Assembly (NCBI RefSeq): GCF_016862515.1
Contig: NZ_BONC01000045.1
Location: 1 to 64,000, forward strand
Direction of reading: 5' to 3'
Length of the DNA stretch: 64,000 nt
Source: Asanoa iriomotensis
GTDB taxonomy: Bacteria; Actinomycetota; Actinomycetes; Mycobacteriales; Micromonosporaceae
How positions within the stretch are numbered: the stretch's first letter is position 1; each line of letters starts with the position of its first letter. The notes under the pieces are model-generated. The model saw only the letters and a list, made by a program, of their open reading frames with translations, was not told where the DNA came from and did no database searches. Below, piece after piece: positions 11,151 through 19,596 of the stretch. Made by a program: the position numbers and the translations under genes.

Positions 11151-11666
11151 ATGACCTGGACTGCCCCCGAGATCGAACGCCGCAACGAGCCCTACGTCGC
11201 CGACGAACGCACGATGCTGCAGGGCTGGCTCGACCTGCACCGCGACACGCTGCTCTGGAAATGCCAGGGCCTGACCGGCGAGCAACTGACGCGGCGCACG
11301 GCCGAGCCCTCGACGCTGAGCCTGCTGGGCCTGGTCCGCCACATGGCGGCGGTGGAACGAAGCTGGTTCCACCGCGCCGCCGGCGCGCCGCACGAGGACC
11401 TCTACTACACCGAGGAGAACCCGGACGGCGACCTCAACGACGGCACGGCCGAATCCGCGGAAGCGGACTTCGCGACGTTCCGCGCGGAATGCGCTAAGGC
11501 CGACGCCGTGGTGGCGGACCTACCTCTGGACCACACGTTCGACACGACCCGCAACCGCACGATCAGCCTGCGCTGGGTCTACACCCACATGATCGAGGAG
11601 TACGCCCGCCACAACGGCCACGCGGACCTACTCCGCGAACGCCTTGACGGCACAACCGGCGACTGA
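11151..11666 (+). CDS. DinB-superfamily protein (DUF664)
   Basis: Four-helix-bundle protein of 171 aa. The three-histidine metal site expected for DinB/YfiT folds is suggested by LVRHMAAVERSWFHR and EEYARHNGHADLLRE. A central acidic insertion (YYTEENPDGDLNDGT) is typical of the actinobacterial DUF664 branch, some members of which are thiol-dependent transferases. The start lies 7 bases after the phosphatase gene, so the two probably form one transcript. Biochemical role unknown. Confidence 0.85.
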   Translation: MTWTAPEIERRNEPYVADERTMLQGWLDLHRDTLLWKCQGLTGEQLTRRTAEPSTLSLLGLVRHMAAVERSWFHRAAGAPHEDLYYTEENPDGDLNDGTAESAEADFATFRAECAKADAVVADLPLDHTFDTTRNRTISLRWVYTHMIEEYARHNGHADLLRERLDGTTGD

Positions 11667-11671
11667 CCGCC

Positions 11672-12016
11672 TCAGCGGCGAGCGATTAGTCGCCCGGTGA
11701 GGATGGTCAGGACCTCTCCCAAGAGGCGAGGGCCGATATTGCCGACGTGCTGGCGGACGAACCGCGTGTCAATCACACGGATCTGCTCAGTCATGACGAA
11801 TGACTTCGCGGCCAGTCCGTTGCGATCGTCCGGCGCCACGGCGACGTGGTTGGGGACACCGCGATCCTTTGTCGTCAACGGACAGACCAAAGCGAGATTA
11901 GGAACACGCTCATACTCATGACTGTGGACCACCAGGACAGGTCGGTAGCCACCCTGCTCTGCACCGCGGGCCCTGGGCTCACCAAGGTCGGCGATGTAGA
12001 GGGCACCCGCCCTCAC
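11672..12016 (-). CDS. MazF/PemK-family mRNA interferase toxin
   Basis: Type II toxin, 114 aa, predicted sequence-specific endoribonuclease. The SH3-like barrel is recognisable from GALYIADLGEP at the N-terminus, YRPVLVVHSHEY, LALVCPLTT and the terminal MTEQIRVIDTRFV, which carries the conserved Q-I-R. Its ATG overlaps the antitoxin stop by four bases, the classic coupled arrangement. It converges on the DinB-like gene with a 5-base gap. Codon use is looser (more A/T at third positions) than in the neighbouring core genes, which fits acquisition by transfer. Confidence 0.9.
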   Translation of the reverse strand: MRAGALYIADLGEPRARGAEQGGYRPVLVVHSHEYERVPNLALVCPLTTKDRGVPNHVAVAPDDRNGLAAKSFVMTEQIRVIDTRFVRQHVGNIGPRLLGEVLTILTGRLIARR

Positions 12017-12291
12017 CGGTCGTGAATGGTCAGAGGTACGTCGTCGACCATGTCCGGCGGCGACGGGATCGGACCGATGCGCGGTAGGTGGGCGTACTCT
12101 GGGTAGTCATCGTCGTCGCCGCCGGCATAGCCGTCGGCATAGCCAGCCGACACCTTCTCCCAGAACTCGTGGGCCTCGGCGATGTCCAGCAACACTTCTA
12201 TCTCCTCCCCCATCGGACGACCATGTCGGGCGGCCCACGCCGCTAGTCGGTCGCGGGTGCTTGACTCGACGCTGATCGTGGTCTTGCCCAT
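12013..12291 (-). CDS. Antitoxin partner of the MazF-like toxin
   Basis: A 92-residue protein upstream of and overlapping the toxin. The N-terminal 45 residues (MGKTTISVESSTRDRLAAWAARHGRP) look like a ribbon-helix-helix DNA-binding module. The acidic C-terminal half (GGDDDDYPEYAHLP) would wrap the toxin. Such antitoxins autorepress their operon. There is no Shine-Dalgarno; TACGCT lies six bases before the ATG (minus strand, 12303-12298), suggesting a leaderless mRNA. Assignment rests on position and fold pattern; family not named with certainty. Confidence 0.8.
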   Translation of the reverse strand: MGKTTISVESSTRDRLAAWAARHGRPMGEEIEVLLDIAEAHEFWEKVSAGYADGYAGGDDDDYPEYAHLPRIGPIPSPPDMVDDVPLTIHDR

Positions 12292-12366
12292 ACCGACAGC
12301 GTAGCGAAATTCAATGCCGCAAGGCGTGCCAACTATCGGCGCCGAGCATGCCGCCAGGCATAGCGG

Positions 12367-12984
12367 CTAGAGGTCGAGGGCCGCGCGGATATAGGAAAGG
12401 TCGCTCGGGCCGGTCCAGCGGTGGGCGGACAGGCCCGCGGCGCGGGCGCCGTAGACGAAGCGGGCGCTGTCATCGACGAAGAGCACGCGGTTCGGCGGTG
12501 TGCCCAGGGCCAGGCAGGCTGCGCCGAAATACTCGGGCGCCGGTTTCGGGATGTGCAGGTCCGACGAGTTGATCACCGCGTCGAACTCGTCGGTCAGGCC
12601 CAGTGTGCGGAGGTCCGTGTCCAGGAGGTCGGTGGCGTTGGTGGCCAGACCGACCTTGATGCCGGCGGCGCGGGCCTCGCGGATCAGCTCCAGCAGGCCC
12701 GGTTCGACCGTCCCCCGGTAGCTCTCCCACTCCTTGACCGCCGCGGCGGCGCGGTCCGGGTCGCCCGTCTGGTCGGCCAGGTCCGCGGCGATCACCTCGG
12801 CCCACTCGTCGTGGGTGATGTCCCCGATGATCGCCGGCATGAGGCGCGACCAGTCCATGGCGGCCACGTAGAGCGAGCCGCGCTTGAGGTCGTGCGCCGC
12901 CTCGATGCCGTGGATCACCTCCGGGTCCCAGCGGCGCAGCGTGCCGTCCAGGTCGACCAGCAGCGCGGTGGCCTTGGGCCGCAT
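12367..12984 (-). CDS. HAD-superfamily hydrolase
   Basis: Haloacid dehalogenase-like phosphatase of 205 aa. Motif I is LLVDLDGTL (nucleophile D11), motif II GLATNAT, motif III K near IPKPAPEYF and motif IV VLFVDDS. A helical cap lies between residues 15 and 90. The ATG abuts the smc stop codon directly (TAG-ATG), so it is translated from the smc transcript. Substrate unknown; phosphoglycolate or nucleotide phosphatases look alike. Confidence 0.85.
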   Translation of the reverse strand: MRPKATALLVDLDGTLRRWDPEVIHGIEAAHDLKRGSLYVAAMDWSRLMPAIIGDITHDEWAEVIAADLADQTGDPDRAAAAVKEWESYRGTVEPGLLELIREARAAGIKVGLATNATDLLDTDLRTLGLTDEFDAVINSSDLHIPKPAPEYFGAACLALGTPPNRVLFVDDSARFVYGARAAGLSAHRWTGPSDLSYIRAALDL

Positions 12985-15900
12985 CTACTCCTCCTCGCTG
13001 CCGAGCCGCTGGCTGATCACTTCGGTGACGCCGTTGCGCATGGTCACGCCGTAGAGGGCGTCGGCGACCTCCATCGTGCGCTTCTGGTGGGTGATGATGA
13101 TCAGCTGGCTCTTCTCCCGGAGCTGGGCGAACAGCGTGATCAGCCGGCCGAGGTTGACGTCGTCCAGCGCCGCCTCGACCTCGTCCATGATGTAGAACGG
13201 GCTGGGGCGGGCCCGGAAGATCGCGACCAGCATGGCGACCGCCGTCAGCGAGCGCTCGCCACCCGACAGCAGCGAGAGCCGCTTGATCTTCTTGCCCGGC
13301 GGGCGGGCCTCGACCTCGACGCCCGTGGTCAGCATGTCCTCGGGGTCGGTGAGCACCAGTCGACCCTCGCCGCCCGGGAAGAGCACGTTGAAGACGTTCC
13401 CGAACTCGCGCGCCGTGTCGTGGTAGGCGCTGGTGAACACCTCGAGGATCCGGTCGTCCACGTCCTTGACGACGGTGAGCAGGTCACGCCGGGTGTTCTT
13501 GAGGTCCTCGAGCTGGTCCGAGAGGAACTTGAAGCGCTCCTCCAGGGCCGCGAACTCCTCGAGCGCCAGCGGGTTGACCTTGCCGAGCAGGGACAGCTCG
13601 CGCTCGGCCTTCGCGGCCCGCTTCTCCTGGGTCGGCCGGTCGTAGGGCACGGGCTCGGGCTCCGGCTCACCGGCCGCGACGGCCGCGGCAAGAGCCACCT
13701 GCGTCGGGGGTACGGGCTGCTCCGGCCCGTATTCGGCGACCAGCGTCTCGACGTCGAGCGAGAAGTCCTCGGCGGCCTTGATCTCGAGCTGCTCGATCCG
13801 CATGCGCTGCTCGGCCCGGGCGACCTCGTCGCGGTGGACCTCGCTGGTCAGCCGCTCCAGGTCGGAAGCGAGCCGCTTGGCCGCCGCGCGTACCTCCTGG
13901 AACTCGGCCTCGCGGGCGGACCGTGCGCTGGCGACGGCGTCCCGGGTCTCCTCGGCCGCGGCCAGCGAGACCGCGACGCGGGCCAGCGCCTCGCGGGCGC
14001 CGATCTCCACGGCCCGGGCGATCCCGGCACCGCGGACCCGGGCGGCCCGGCGGGCGGCGGCGCGCTCGCGGGCGGCCCGCTCGGCGGCGGCCTGGCGGGC
14101 CAGGGACTCGGCCCGGCCGGCGATCGAGGCGACCCGCTCCTCGGCGGTACGCACCGCGAGCCGGACCTCCATCTCGTTCTGCCGTGCCTGCGGCACCATC
14201 GCGGCGAGCTGGTCGCGCTCCTCGGTCGACGGCTCCTCGTCGATCGGGGTGGTCTCGGCCAGCTCGAGCCGGGTCTCCAGCTCGGCCAGCGCGGTCAGGT
14301 CACGCTCGCGGGCCTCCTCGGCGCGGGCGCGGGAGGCACCCAGGCGCTCGGTCTCCGCGGCGGCGGACCGGGCGGCGGCACCGAGCTCGGCGAGCCGGCG
14401 GGCGGCGGCGTTGCGCTGCCCCTCGGCGGCCCGCTTCTCCCGCTCGGTGACCTGCACGGCCTCCTTGCGGCTGGCCACGGCCGCCCGTCCGGCGGCGAGC
14501 TGGGTGCGTAGCTGCTCGATCTGCTCCTCGGCGCGCGCCCGGTTCGAGGCGGCCTCGTCGACGGCCGCCTGCAGTTCGATGAAGCTCTGCGCCTTGGCCG
14601 AGCCACCCGCGGCGGCGTAGGCGCCGACCACGTCGCCGTCCGGCGTCACCGCGCGCAGCTGCGGGTTGGCGGCCACCGCACGGGTCGCCAGTTCCAGGCT
14701 CTCGGTGAGGATCACGTCGCGCAACGCCCAGTGCACCGCGGGCCGGATCCGCTCGTCGCAGCGCACCACGTCGGGTGCCCAGCGCGCGCCGTCCGGCAGC
14801 GCGGGCCGCAGCGCGTCCGGCGTGCCGATCATGCCGGGGCCCGCGGGGGTGCCGACCAGCAGCGCTGCCCGCCCGGCGTCCTGGATCTTGAGGTAGCGCA
14901 TCGCCTCGGCCGCCTCGTCGACGCCGGCGACCGCGACCGCGTCGGCCAGCGCGCCCAGCGCCGCGGCCAGGGCCGCCTCGTGCCCGGGCTCGACGGTCAG
15001 CATCCCGGCGAGGCTGCCCAGCAGGCCCGGCACCTGGTCGGCGCGGGCGAGCAGCGCGCCGGCGCCGTCCTTGCGGCGCAGGCCGAGCGAGAGCGCCTCC
15101 TCGCGGGCCTTCCAGGTCGCCGCGTCCTTCTCGGCGACCCGCTCGCGGTTGGTCAACTCGCGGACCTCTGCGGCCGACTCCTCGTGCGCGGCGACCGCCT
15201 CGTCGTGGCGGGCGTCGAGGTCGGCGTCGGCCAGGTCGGCCTCGGACGACTCGGCGGCGACGGCGTCGACCTCGGCCTGGGCGCGCTGCGCCCGGGTCTG
15301 TGCGTCGACGTGGGCGGCGGCGAGCCGCGAGATCTCCTCAGCGCCGCTGGTGCTGCGGGCGCGGGCGGCGTTGACCTGACCGGTCAGCTTGGCCAGGCCC
15401 TCGCGGCGGTCGGCGATCGCCTTGGCGGCCGCGCGCAGCGCCTGCTCGGCGGCGGCGAGCTGGCGTTCCAGGCCCTGCCTGGACTCGACGGCCTCGGCGA
15501 GGCGGGCCTGGTCGTCCTTGAGCGCGCCGCGGAGCTTGTCCTCCTGCGCGCGCACCCGCTCCGACTCGGCGGCCAGCTCGTCCGGGTCACGCCCGGGGCG
15601 TTCGTCGTCGGGCGTGGCGGACAGGTGCCGCAGCCGCTCGCTGGCGAGCTGCTCGGTGGATCGAAACCGCTCCTGAAGGGCGGAGAGCTTGTACCAGGCG
15701 TCCTGTGCGGCGGCCAGCAGCGGCGCGTCCTCGGCCAGCGCGGCCTCGAGCTGGGCCAGCCGGCGCTGCACCTGGTCGTGCTCGTCCTCGACGTACTCGC
15801 GGCGCTCGCGCAGGGCCGCCTCGTCGGCGATCTCCTTGTCGAGCGTGGTGCGCAGCGTGTGCAGGTCGTCGGCGAGCAGCCGGAGCCGGGCGTCGCGCAG

Positions 15901-16563
15901 GTCGGCCTGGATGCCGGCGGCCCGCCGGGCCACCTCGGCCTGCTTGCCCAGCGGCTTGAGCTGGCGGCGCAGCTCCGCGGTCAGGTCGGTGAGCCGGTTG
16001 AGGTTGGTCTGCATCGCGTCGAGCTTCCGCAGCGCCTTTTCCTTGCGCTTGCGGTGCTTGAGGACGCCGGCCGCCTCCTCGATGAACGCGCGGCGGTCCT
16101 CCGGCTTGGCGTGCAGCACGGCGTCGAGCTGGCCCTGGCCGACGATCACGTGCATCTCGCGGCCGATGCCGGAGTCGCTGAGCAGCTCCTGGATGTCGAG
16201 CAGCCGGCAGGAGTTGCCGTTGATCTCGTATTCGCTCTCACCGGAGCGGAACATCCGGCGGGTGATCGACACCTCGGTGTAGTCGATCGGCAGCGCGCCG
16301 TCGCCGTTGTCGATGGTGAGGGTGACCTCGGCGCGGCCCAGCGGCGCCCGGCCGGCGGTGCCGGCGAAGATCACGTCTTCCATCTTGCCGCCGCGCAGCG
16401 CCTTGGCGCCCTGCTCGCCCAGCACCCAGGAGATGGCGTCGACCACGTTGGACTTGCCAGAGCCGTTGGGCCCCACGACGCAGGTGATGCCCGGCTCCAG
16501 CCGCAACGTGGTCGCGGAGGCGAAGGACTTGAAGCCCTTCACGGTCAAGCTCTTGAGATGCAC
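12985..16563 (-). CDS. smc: Chromosome segregation protein SMC
   Basis: Condensin ATPase of 1192 aa. The N-terminal head has Walker A (GPNGSGKSN, residues 32-40). A long coiled coil follows, interrupted by the hinge at about residues 515-655, then a second coiled coil. The C-terminal head has the signature LSGGERSLTA and Walker B FYIMDEVEAALDD. Length and layout are those of bacterial SMC. The ScpA/ScpB partners are not in this window. In related genomes smc lies near mutM; here a surface-protein and polysaccharide locus separates them. Confidence 0.98.
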   Translation of the reverse strand: MHLKSLTVKGFKSFASATTLRLEPGITCVVGPNGSGKSNVVDAISWVLGEQGAKALRGGKMEDVIFAGTAGRAPLGRAEVTLTIDNGDGALPIDYTEVSITRRMFRSGESEYEINGNSCRLLDIQELLSDSGIGREMHVIVGQGQLDAVLHAKPEDRRAFIEEAAGVLKHRKRKEKALRKLDAMQTNLNRLTDLTAELRRQLKPLGKQAEVARRAAGIQADLRDARLRLLADDLHTLRTTLDKEIADEAALRERREYVEDEHDQVQRRLAQLEAALAEDAPLLAAAQDAWYKLSALQERFRSTEQLASERLRHLSATPDDERPGRDPDELAAESERVRAQEDKLRGALKDDQARLAEAVESRQGLERQLAAAEQALRAAAKAIADRREGLAKLTGQVNAARARSTSGAEEISRLAAAHVDAQTRAQRAQAEVDAVAAESSEADLADADLDARHDEAVAAHEESAAEVRELTNRERVAEKDAATWKAREEALSLGLRRKDGAGALLARADQVPGLLGSLAGMLTVEPGHEAALAAALGALADAVAVAGVDEAAEAMRYLKIQDAGRAALLVGTPAGPGMIGTPDALRPALPDGARWAPDVVRCDERIRPAVHWALRDVILTESLELATRAVAANPQLRAVTPDGDVVGAYAAAGGSAKAQSFIELQAAVDEAASNRARAEEQIEQLRTQLAAGRAAVASRKEAVQVTEREKRAAEGQRNAAARRLAELGAAARSAAAETERLGASRARAEEARERDLTALAELETRLELAETTPIDEEPSTEERDQLAAMVPQARQNEMEVRLAVRTAEERVASIAGRAESLARQAAAERAARERAAARRAARVRGAGIARAVEIGAREALARVAVSLAAAEETRDAVASARSAREAEFQEVRAAAKRLASDLERLTSEVHRDEVARAEQRMRIEQLEIKAAEDFSLDVETLVAEYGPEQPVPPTQVALAAAVAAGEPEPEPVPYDRPTQEKRAAKAERELSLLGKVNPLALEEFAALEERFKFLSDQLEDLKNTRRDLLTVVKDVDDRILEVFTSAYHDTAREFGNVFNVLFPGGEGRLVLTDPEDMLTTGVEVEARPPGKKIKRLSLLSGGERSLTAVAMLVAIFRARPSPFYIMDEVEAALDDVNLGRLITLFAQLREKSQLIIITHQKRTMEVADALYGVTMRNGVTEVISQRLGSEEE

Positions 16564-16815
16564 CTAATCGAATCCTCGTCCGACGGCCCGCCGTCGGGGC
16601 ACACGTGGGGTATCCAGCCTGAAGCGTATCCCGGCGCGCCCGCACCGGCTGGGTGGCTTCCGGGCAGTATGGGCGCCGACCTGGGGTGACGCGTGCGACA
16701 CGCCGAAGAGGGGCGGCGCGCCCGGGGCAAAAAGCTGCGCGCCGACACCTGGGTGGCGGCGCGCTTCTGGTGGTGCGTGCGGGTCGTGCGAGCCGGATGT
16801 GGCCGGCCGTCGAGC

Positions 16816-17010
16816 TCAGGTCAGTGCGGGCTCGGGGAGCCGGAGCAGGCCATCTGCTTCGGCGGCCGCCGCGGCGAGCCGGTCATTTTCGGCGCGCAAC
16901 CGCGTGATCTCGAACTCGAGTGCCTGAACCCGGGCACGCAATCGGGTGACCTCGTCGAGCAGGCGCCGGTCGGGCGCCGAACCCACGTGGCCGTAGAGGG
17001 CCTTCGCCAT
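16816..17010 (-). CDS. Small coiled-coil protein, conserved in Actinobacteria
   Basis: A 64-residue protein starting MAKALYGHVG and continuing with a leucine-heptad coiled coil (LLDEVTRLRARVQALEFEITRLRAEND). I chose ATG 17010 because AAGGAGACG lies in perfect Shine-Dalgarno position; upstream in-frame sequence would give an implausible Arg/Cys-rich tail. No function is known to me. It is transcribed away from the CAP-domain gene. The 252 bases between its stop and smc hold only a 7-bp hairpin (16580-16597) and no convincing gene. Confidence 0.75.
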   Translation of the reverse strand: MAKALYGHVGSAPDRRLLDEVTRLRARVQALEFEITRLRAENDRLAAAAAEADGLLRLPEPALT

Positions 17011-17166
17011 ATCGTCTCCTTGTAATGCGCAGCCGGAAATGGCCGGCCAACGCGCGCCCAATGCCTCGCGACGTCTGCCCACGGGCACAAGTGGGCACGA
17101 TCGGGCGCGACTGGCGACAACTCCATGTTCCGCCTGCGGCCCGCGTTCGTCAAGCGCAACAAGAAA

Positions 17167-17260
17167 GCCTTAGGAATTCCTTAGGCAGATTGCCCGATTC
17201 CGCAGGTCACGTATAGCGTCCAGCCCGGTTTGACGCAACAGGTTCGACCCAAAAGGGTCG
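17167..17260 (+). promoter_or_regulatory. Upstream region of the CAP gene: tandem CCTTAGG repeats and a leader hairpin
   Basis: In an unusually AT-rich patch the heptamer CCTTAGG occurs twice, at 17168-17174 and 17179-17185, exactly 11 bases apart (one helical turn, same DNA face), around a central AGGAATTCCT palindrome. Downstream is a weak promoter candidate TTGCCC (17190-17195), 16 bases, TATAGC (17212-17217). Then comes a perfect 6-bp hairpin with an AAAA loop (17245-17260), ending four bases before the Shine-Dalgarno TAGGAGG. Confidence 0.4.
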
Positions 17261-17276
17261 CGTTAGGAGGGACCGG

Positions 17277-18068
17277 GTGCAGGACACCGAGCACTTGGGT
17301 GCGGCCAAGCATCGCAACCCGAGGCGTACGTTCGGCCCACTCGGCCTCGCGTTCGTGGTCTTGATCATTCTAGGTGGCCTCGGCGCCGGCGCGGCATTGT
17401 TGCCGTCAAGCCTGGTCGGCAGCTCCTCCAACGGTTCCGCCAAGGGCGCCATCGCCGGCCCGGGTGGCGGCGCTCTCGATGCCGGCCTCGAAGGCGGTGC
17501 GGACAGCGACGGCTACTCGGGAGAGACGCTGTCCACGCCGTCACCGACGCCGACCGAGATCGTGCCGACCAAGCCGCCGTCACCGAAGCCGACGGTCCGC
17601 AAGACCACGCCCGCGCCGCGGAAGACGACCTCGTCGCCCGCCACGAAGCGGTCGACCGCGACCGTCTCGACGAGCGGCGCCGGCGGCACCCAGCAGGCCA
17701 AGGTGGTCGCCGAGGTCAACCGGCAGCGCGCGATGAACGGCTGCGGCGCGGTGACCGTCAACGCGAAGCTCACCAAGGCCGCCCAGCTGCACAGCGTGGA
17801 CCAGGCAGAGCACAACAAGATGTCGCACGACGGCAGCGACGGCAGCACGCCGTGGGACCGGGCTGGTGACCAGGGCTACAACAACGCGATCGGCGAGAAC
17901 GTCGCGATGGGCTACCGCGACGCCGCTTCCGTGATGGAGGGCTGGATGAACAGCCCCGGGCACCGGGCCAACATCCTCAACTGCCAGGCGAAGGCGATCG
18001 GAGTCGGGCTCGCGAAAGCCTCCGACGGGAGTCCGTACTGGACGCAGCTGTTCGGATCGGTGAAGTAA
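17277..18068 (+). CDS. CAP/SCP-domain extracellular protein
   Basis: Surface or secreted protein of 263 aa. After a basic cytoplasmic start, one hydrophobic segment (residues 22-45) acts as signal anchor. A Thr/Pro/Ser/Lys-rich linker follows (about 80-140), presumably crossing the cell wall. The C-terminal CAP (CRISP/antigen 5/PR-1) domain occupies about 145-263, with AAQLHSVDQAEHNKMSHDGSDGS, GENVAMGYRDAASVMEGWMNSPGHRANIL and a C-terminal strand YWTQLFG. Two cysteines (CGAVTV, LNCQ) may form a disulfide. Start is GTG after AGGAGG. The bacterial function of the YkwD-like CAP group is poorly understood. Confidence 0.88.
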   Translation: MQDTEHLGAAKHRNPRRTFGPLGLAFVVLIILGGLGAGAALLPSSLVGSSSNGSAKGAIAGPGGGALDAGLEGGADSDGYSGETLSTPSPTPTEIVPTKPPSPKPTVRKTTPAPRKTTSSPATKRSTATVSTSGAGGTQQAKVVAEVNRQRAMNGCGAVTVNAKLTKAAQLHSVDQAEHNKMSHDGSDGSTPWDRAGDQGYNNAIGENVAMGYRDAASVMEGWMNSPGHRANILNCQAKAIGVGLAKASDGSPYWTQLFGSVK

Positions 18069-18165
18069 CAGTCACTTAGTCGACAGGGCGTGCGTCGGCG
18101 CGCCGGTGGGTCGTTGCGCTCTGCATGACCCAGCCCGCCGCCGCCGCGGCGCACGGAGTCCCGTC

Positions 18166-19596
18166 GTGCGCGTCGCACTGATCAACGAAGGCACCTACCC
18201 GTACGCGCCCGGAGGCGTCGGCACGTGGTGCCACCAAATCCTCAACGGACTCGACGGGCACGAGTTCCACGTCGTCGCCCTCACCGGCCACGCTGGACCG
18301 CGCGAGTCCGCCTACCCGGTGCCGAGCGCGGTCACCGCGGTCGACACCTACCCGGTCTGGGACCGGCCGGTCACCGTGCCGGGCCGGCTCACCAGGCACC
18401 GGCGCCGCCGAGGCGCGTCGGCCGCGGCCGTGCTGCTCTGCCGTGGCCTGCTCGGCGACGACCCGCACAGCGCCGGCATGTTCGCCGACGGGCTGCGCCG
18501 GCTCACCGAGCTGTCCGGTGACGGCAGTCACCCGCTGCACGGCGTCGAGTTGGCCGAGGTGCTGCTCGACGCGTGGCAGGCGTCGGCCGGACCCGCGGCC
18601 GGGCGGCCACCGCTCCCCCGGCTCTCACTGCGCGACGCCCGCGCCGCTGCGGTGCTGCTGGAGCACGCCGTGCGCCCGCTGGCGTACGCGACACCGCCGG
18701 TCGACCTTTGTCACCCGGCCGCCGCGGGCCTGCCCGTGCTGGTCGCGCTGGCCGCCAAATGGCGTGCCGGCGTGCCGTTCCTGCTCACCGAACACGGCGT
18801 CTACCTGCGAGAACGCTATCTGGAGCACGGGGCTGACCGGCCGATCGGCGTCAAGACCGTGCTGCTGCGCTTTTACCGCGCCCTGGCCCGCCTGGGCTAC
18901 GCCGAGGCCGCGCTGGTCGCCGCGGTCAGCCGGTTCAACCAGCGCTGGGAGCTGCGGCACGGCGCGCACCCGGCCAAGGTCGTGGTGGTGCCCAACGGCG
19001 TCGAGCCGCTGCGCTACCCGCCGCTGGCCACCGAGCCGACCGTGCCGACGGTCACCTGGGTCGGCCGGATCGACCCGCTCAAGGACCTGCACACGCTGAT
19101 CCGGGCGATGCGCACGATCCGCGACGCGGAACCGCTGGCCCGGCTGCGGCTGGCCGGTCCGGTGCCGGAGACGGGCCGGGACTACGCGGCGAGCTGCCTC
19201 GCGCTGATCGAGCGGCTCGGCCTGCGCGCGGCCGTCGACCTGTCCGGGCCCGTGTCCAGCAGCCGGCAGGCGTACGCGCAGGGGCACGTGGTCGCGTTGT
19301 CGAGCATCTCCGAAGGCATGCCGTACACGATCATCGAGGCGATGATGTGCGGCCGGCCGACGGTCAGCACCGACGTCGGCGGCGTCCCCGAGGTGGTCGG
19401 CGGTGCGGGCGTGATCGTGCCGCCGGGCGACCCGGTCGCGCTCGGCCACGCCTGCCTCGAACTGCTCGGCGACCGCACCCGGCGGCGGACGCTGGGCGCG
19501 CACGGCCGCTCACGGGCGCTGGCGCATTTCACGGTCGACCGCATGCTCGCGGCTTATCGGGCGCTTTATGCGGACGTACGGGCGGTGGCGGCATGA
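18166..19596 (+). CDS. PelF-type GT4 glycosyltransferase
   Basis: Cytoplasmic family-4 glycosyltransferase, 476 aa. The N-terminus VRVALINEGTYPYAPGGVGTWCHQI is the hallmark of the PelF/DUF3492 group. The C-terminal Rossmann domain has VVVPNGVEPLRY, VTWVGRIDPLKDL and the nucleotide-sugar E-x7-E motif E383...E391 (EGMPYTIIEAM). PelF in Pseudomonas polymerises UDP-GlcNAc/GalNAc into the Pel exopolysaccharide. I chose the GTG at 18166 because GGAG sits 7 bases upstream and the PelF start motif begins there; longer in-frame starts add only Arg-rich sequence. First gene of an ATGA-coupled three-gene operon. Confidence 0.85.
   Translation: MRVALINEGTYPYAPGGVGTWCHQILNGLDGHEFHVVALTGHAGPRESAYPVPSAVTAVDTYPVWDRPVTVPGRLTRHRRRRGASAAAVLLCRGLLGDDPHSAGMFADGLRRLTELSGDGSHPLHGVELAEVLLDAWQASAGPAAGRPPLPRLSLRDARAAAVLLEHAVRPLAYATPPVDLCHPAAAGLPVLVALAAKWRAGVPFLLTEHGVYLRERYLEHGADRPIGVKTVLLRFYRALARLGYAEAALVAAVSRFNQRWELRHGAHPAKVVVVPNGVEPLRYPPLATEPTVPTVTWVGRIDPLKDLHTLIRAMRTIRDAEPLARLRLAGPVPETGRDYAASCLALIERLGLRAAVDLSGPVSSSRQAYAQGHVVALSSISEGMPYTIIEAMMCGRPTVSTDVGGVPEVVGGAGVIVPPGDPVALGHACLELLGDRTRRRTLGAHGRSRALAHFTVDRMLAAYRALYADVRAVAA

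Noticed and set aside
16580-16597. Terminator or promoter between smc and the small coiled-coil gene
   Set aside because: A 7-bp hairpin with no T-run located upstream of smc; too weak to call.
16693-17025. Plus-strand protein between smc and the CAP gene
   Set aside because: It runs antisense through the well-supported coiled-coil gene, which has a perfect Shine-Dalgarno, and lacks family motifs.
17187-17276. Cyclic-di-AMP (ydaO) riboswitch before the CAP-domain gene
   Set aside because: Such riboswitches precede cell-wall hydrolase genes in Actinobacteria, but the region is too short and only one simple hairpin is present.
18125-18181. Possible 18-codon leader peptide overlapping the pelF-like start
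   Set aside because: Ala-rich, no Shine-Dalgarno, and no amino-acid run that would suggest attenuation.
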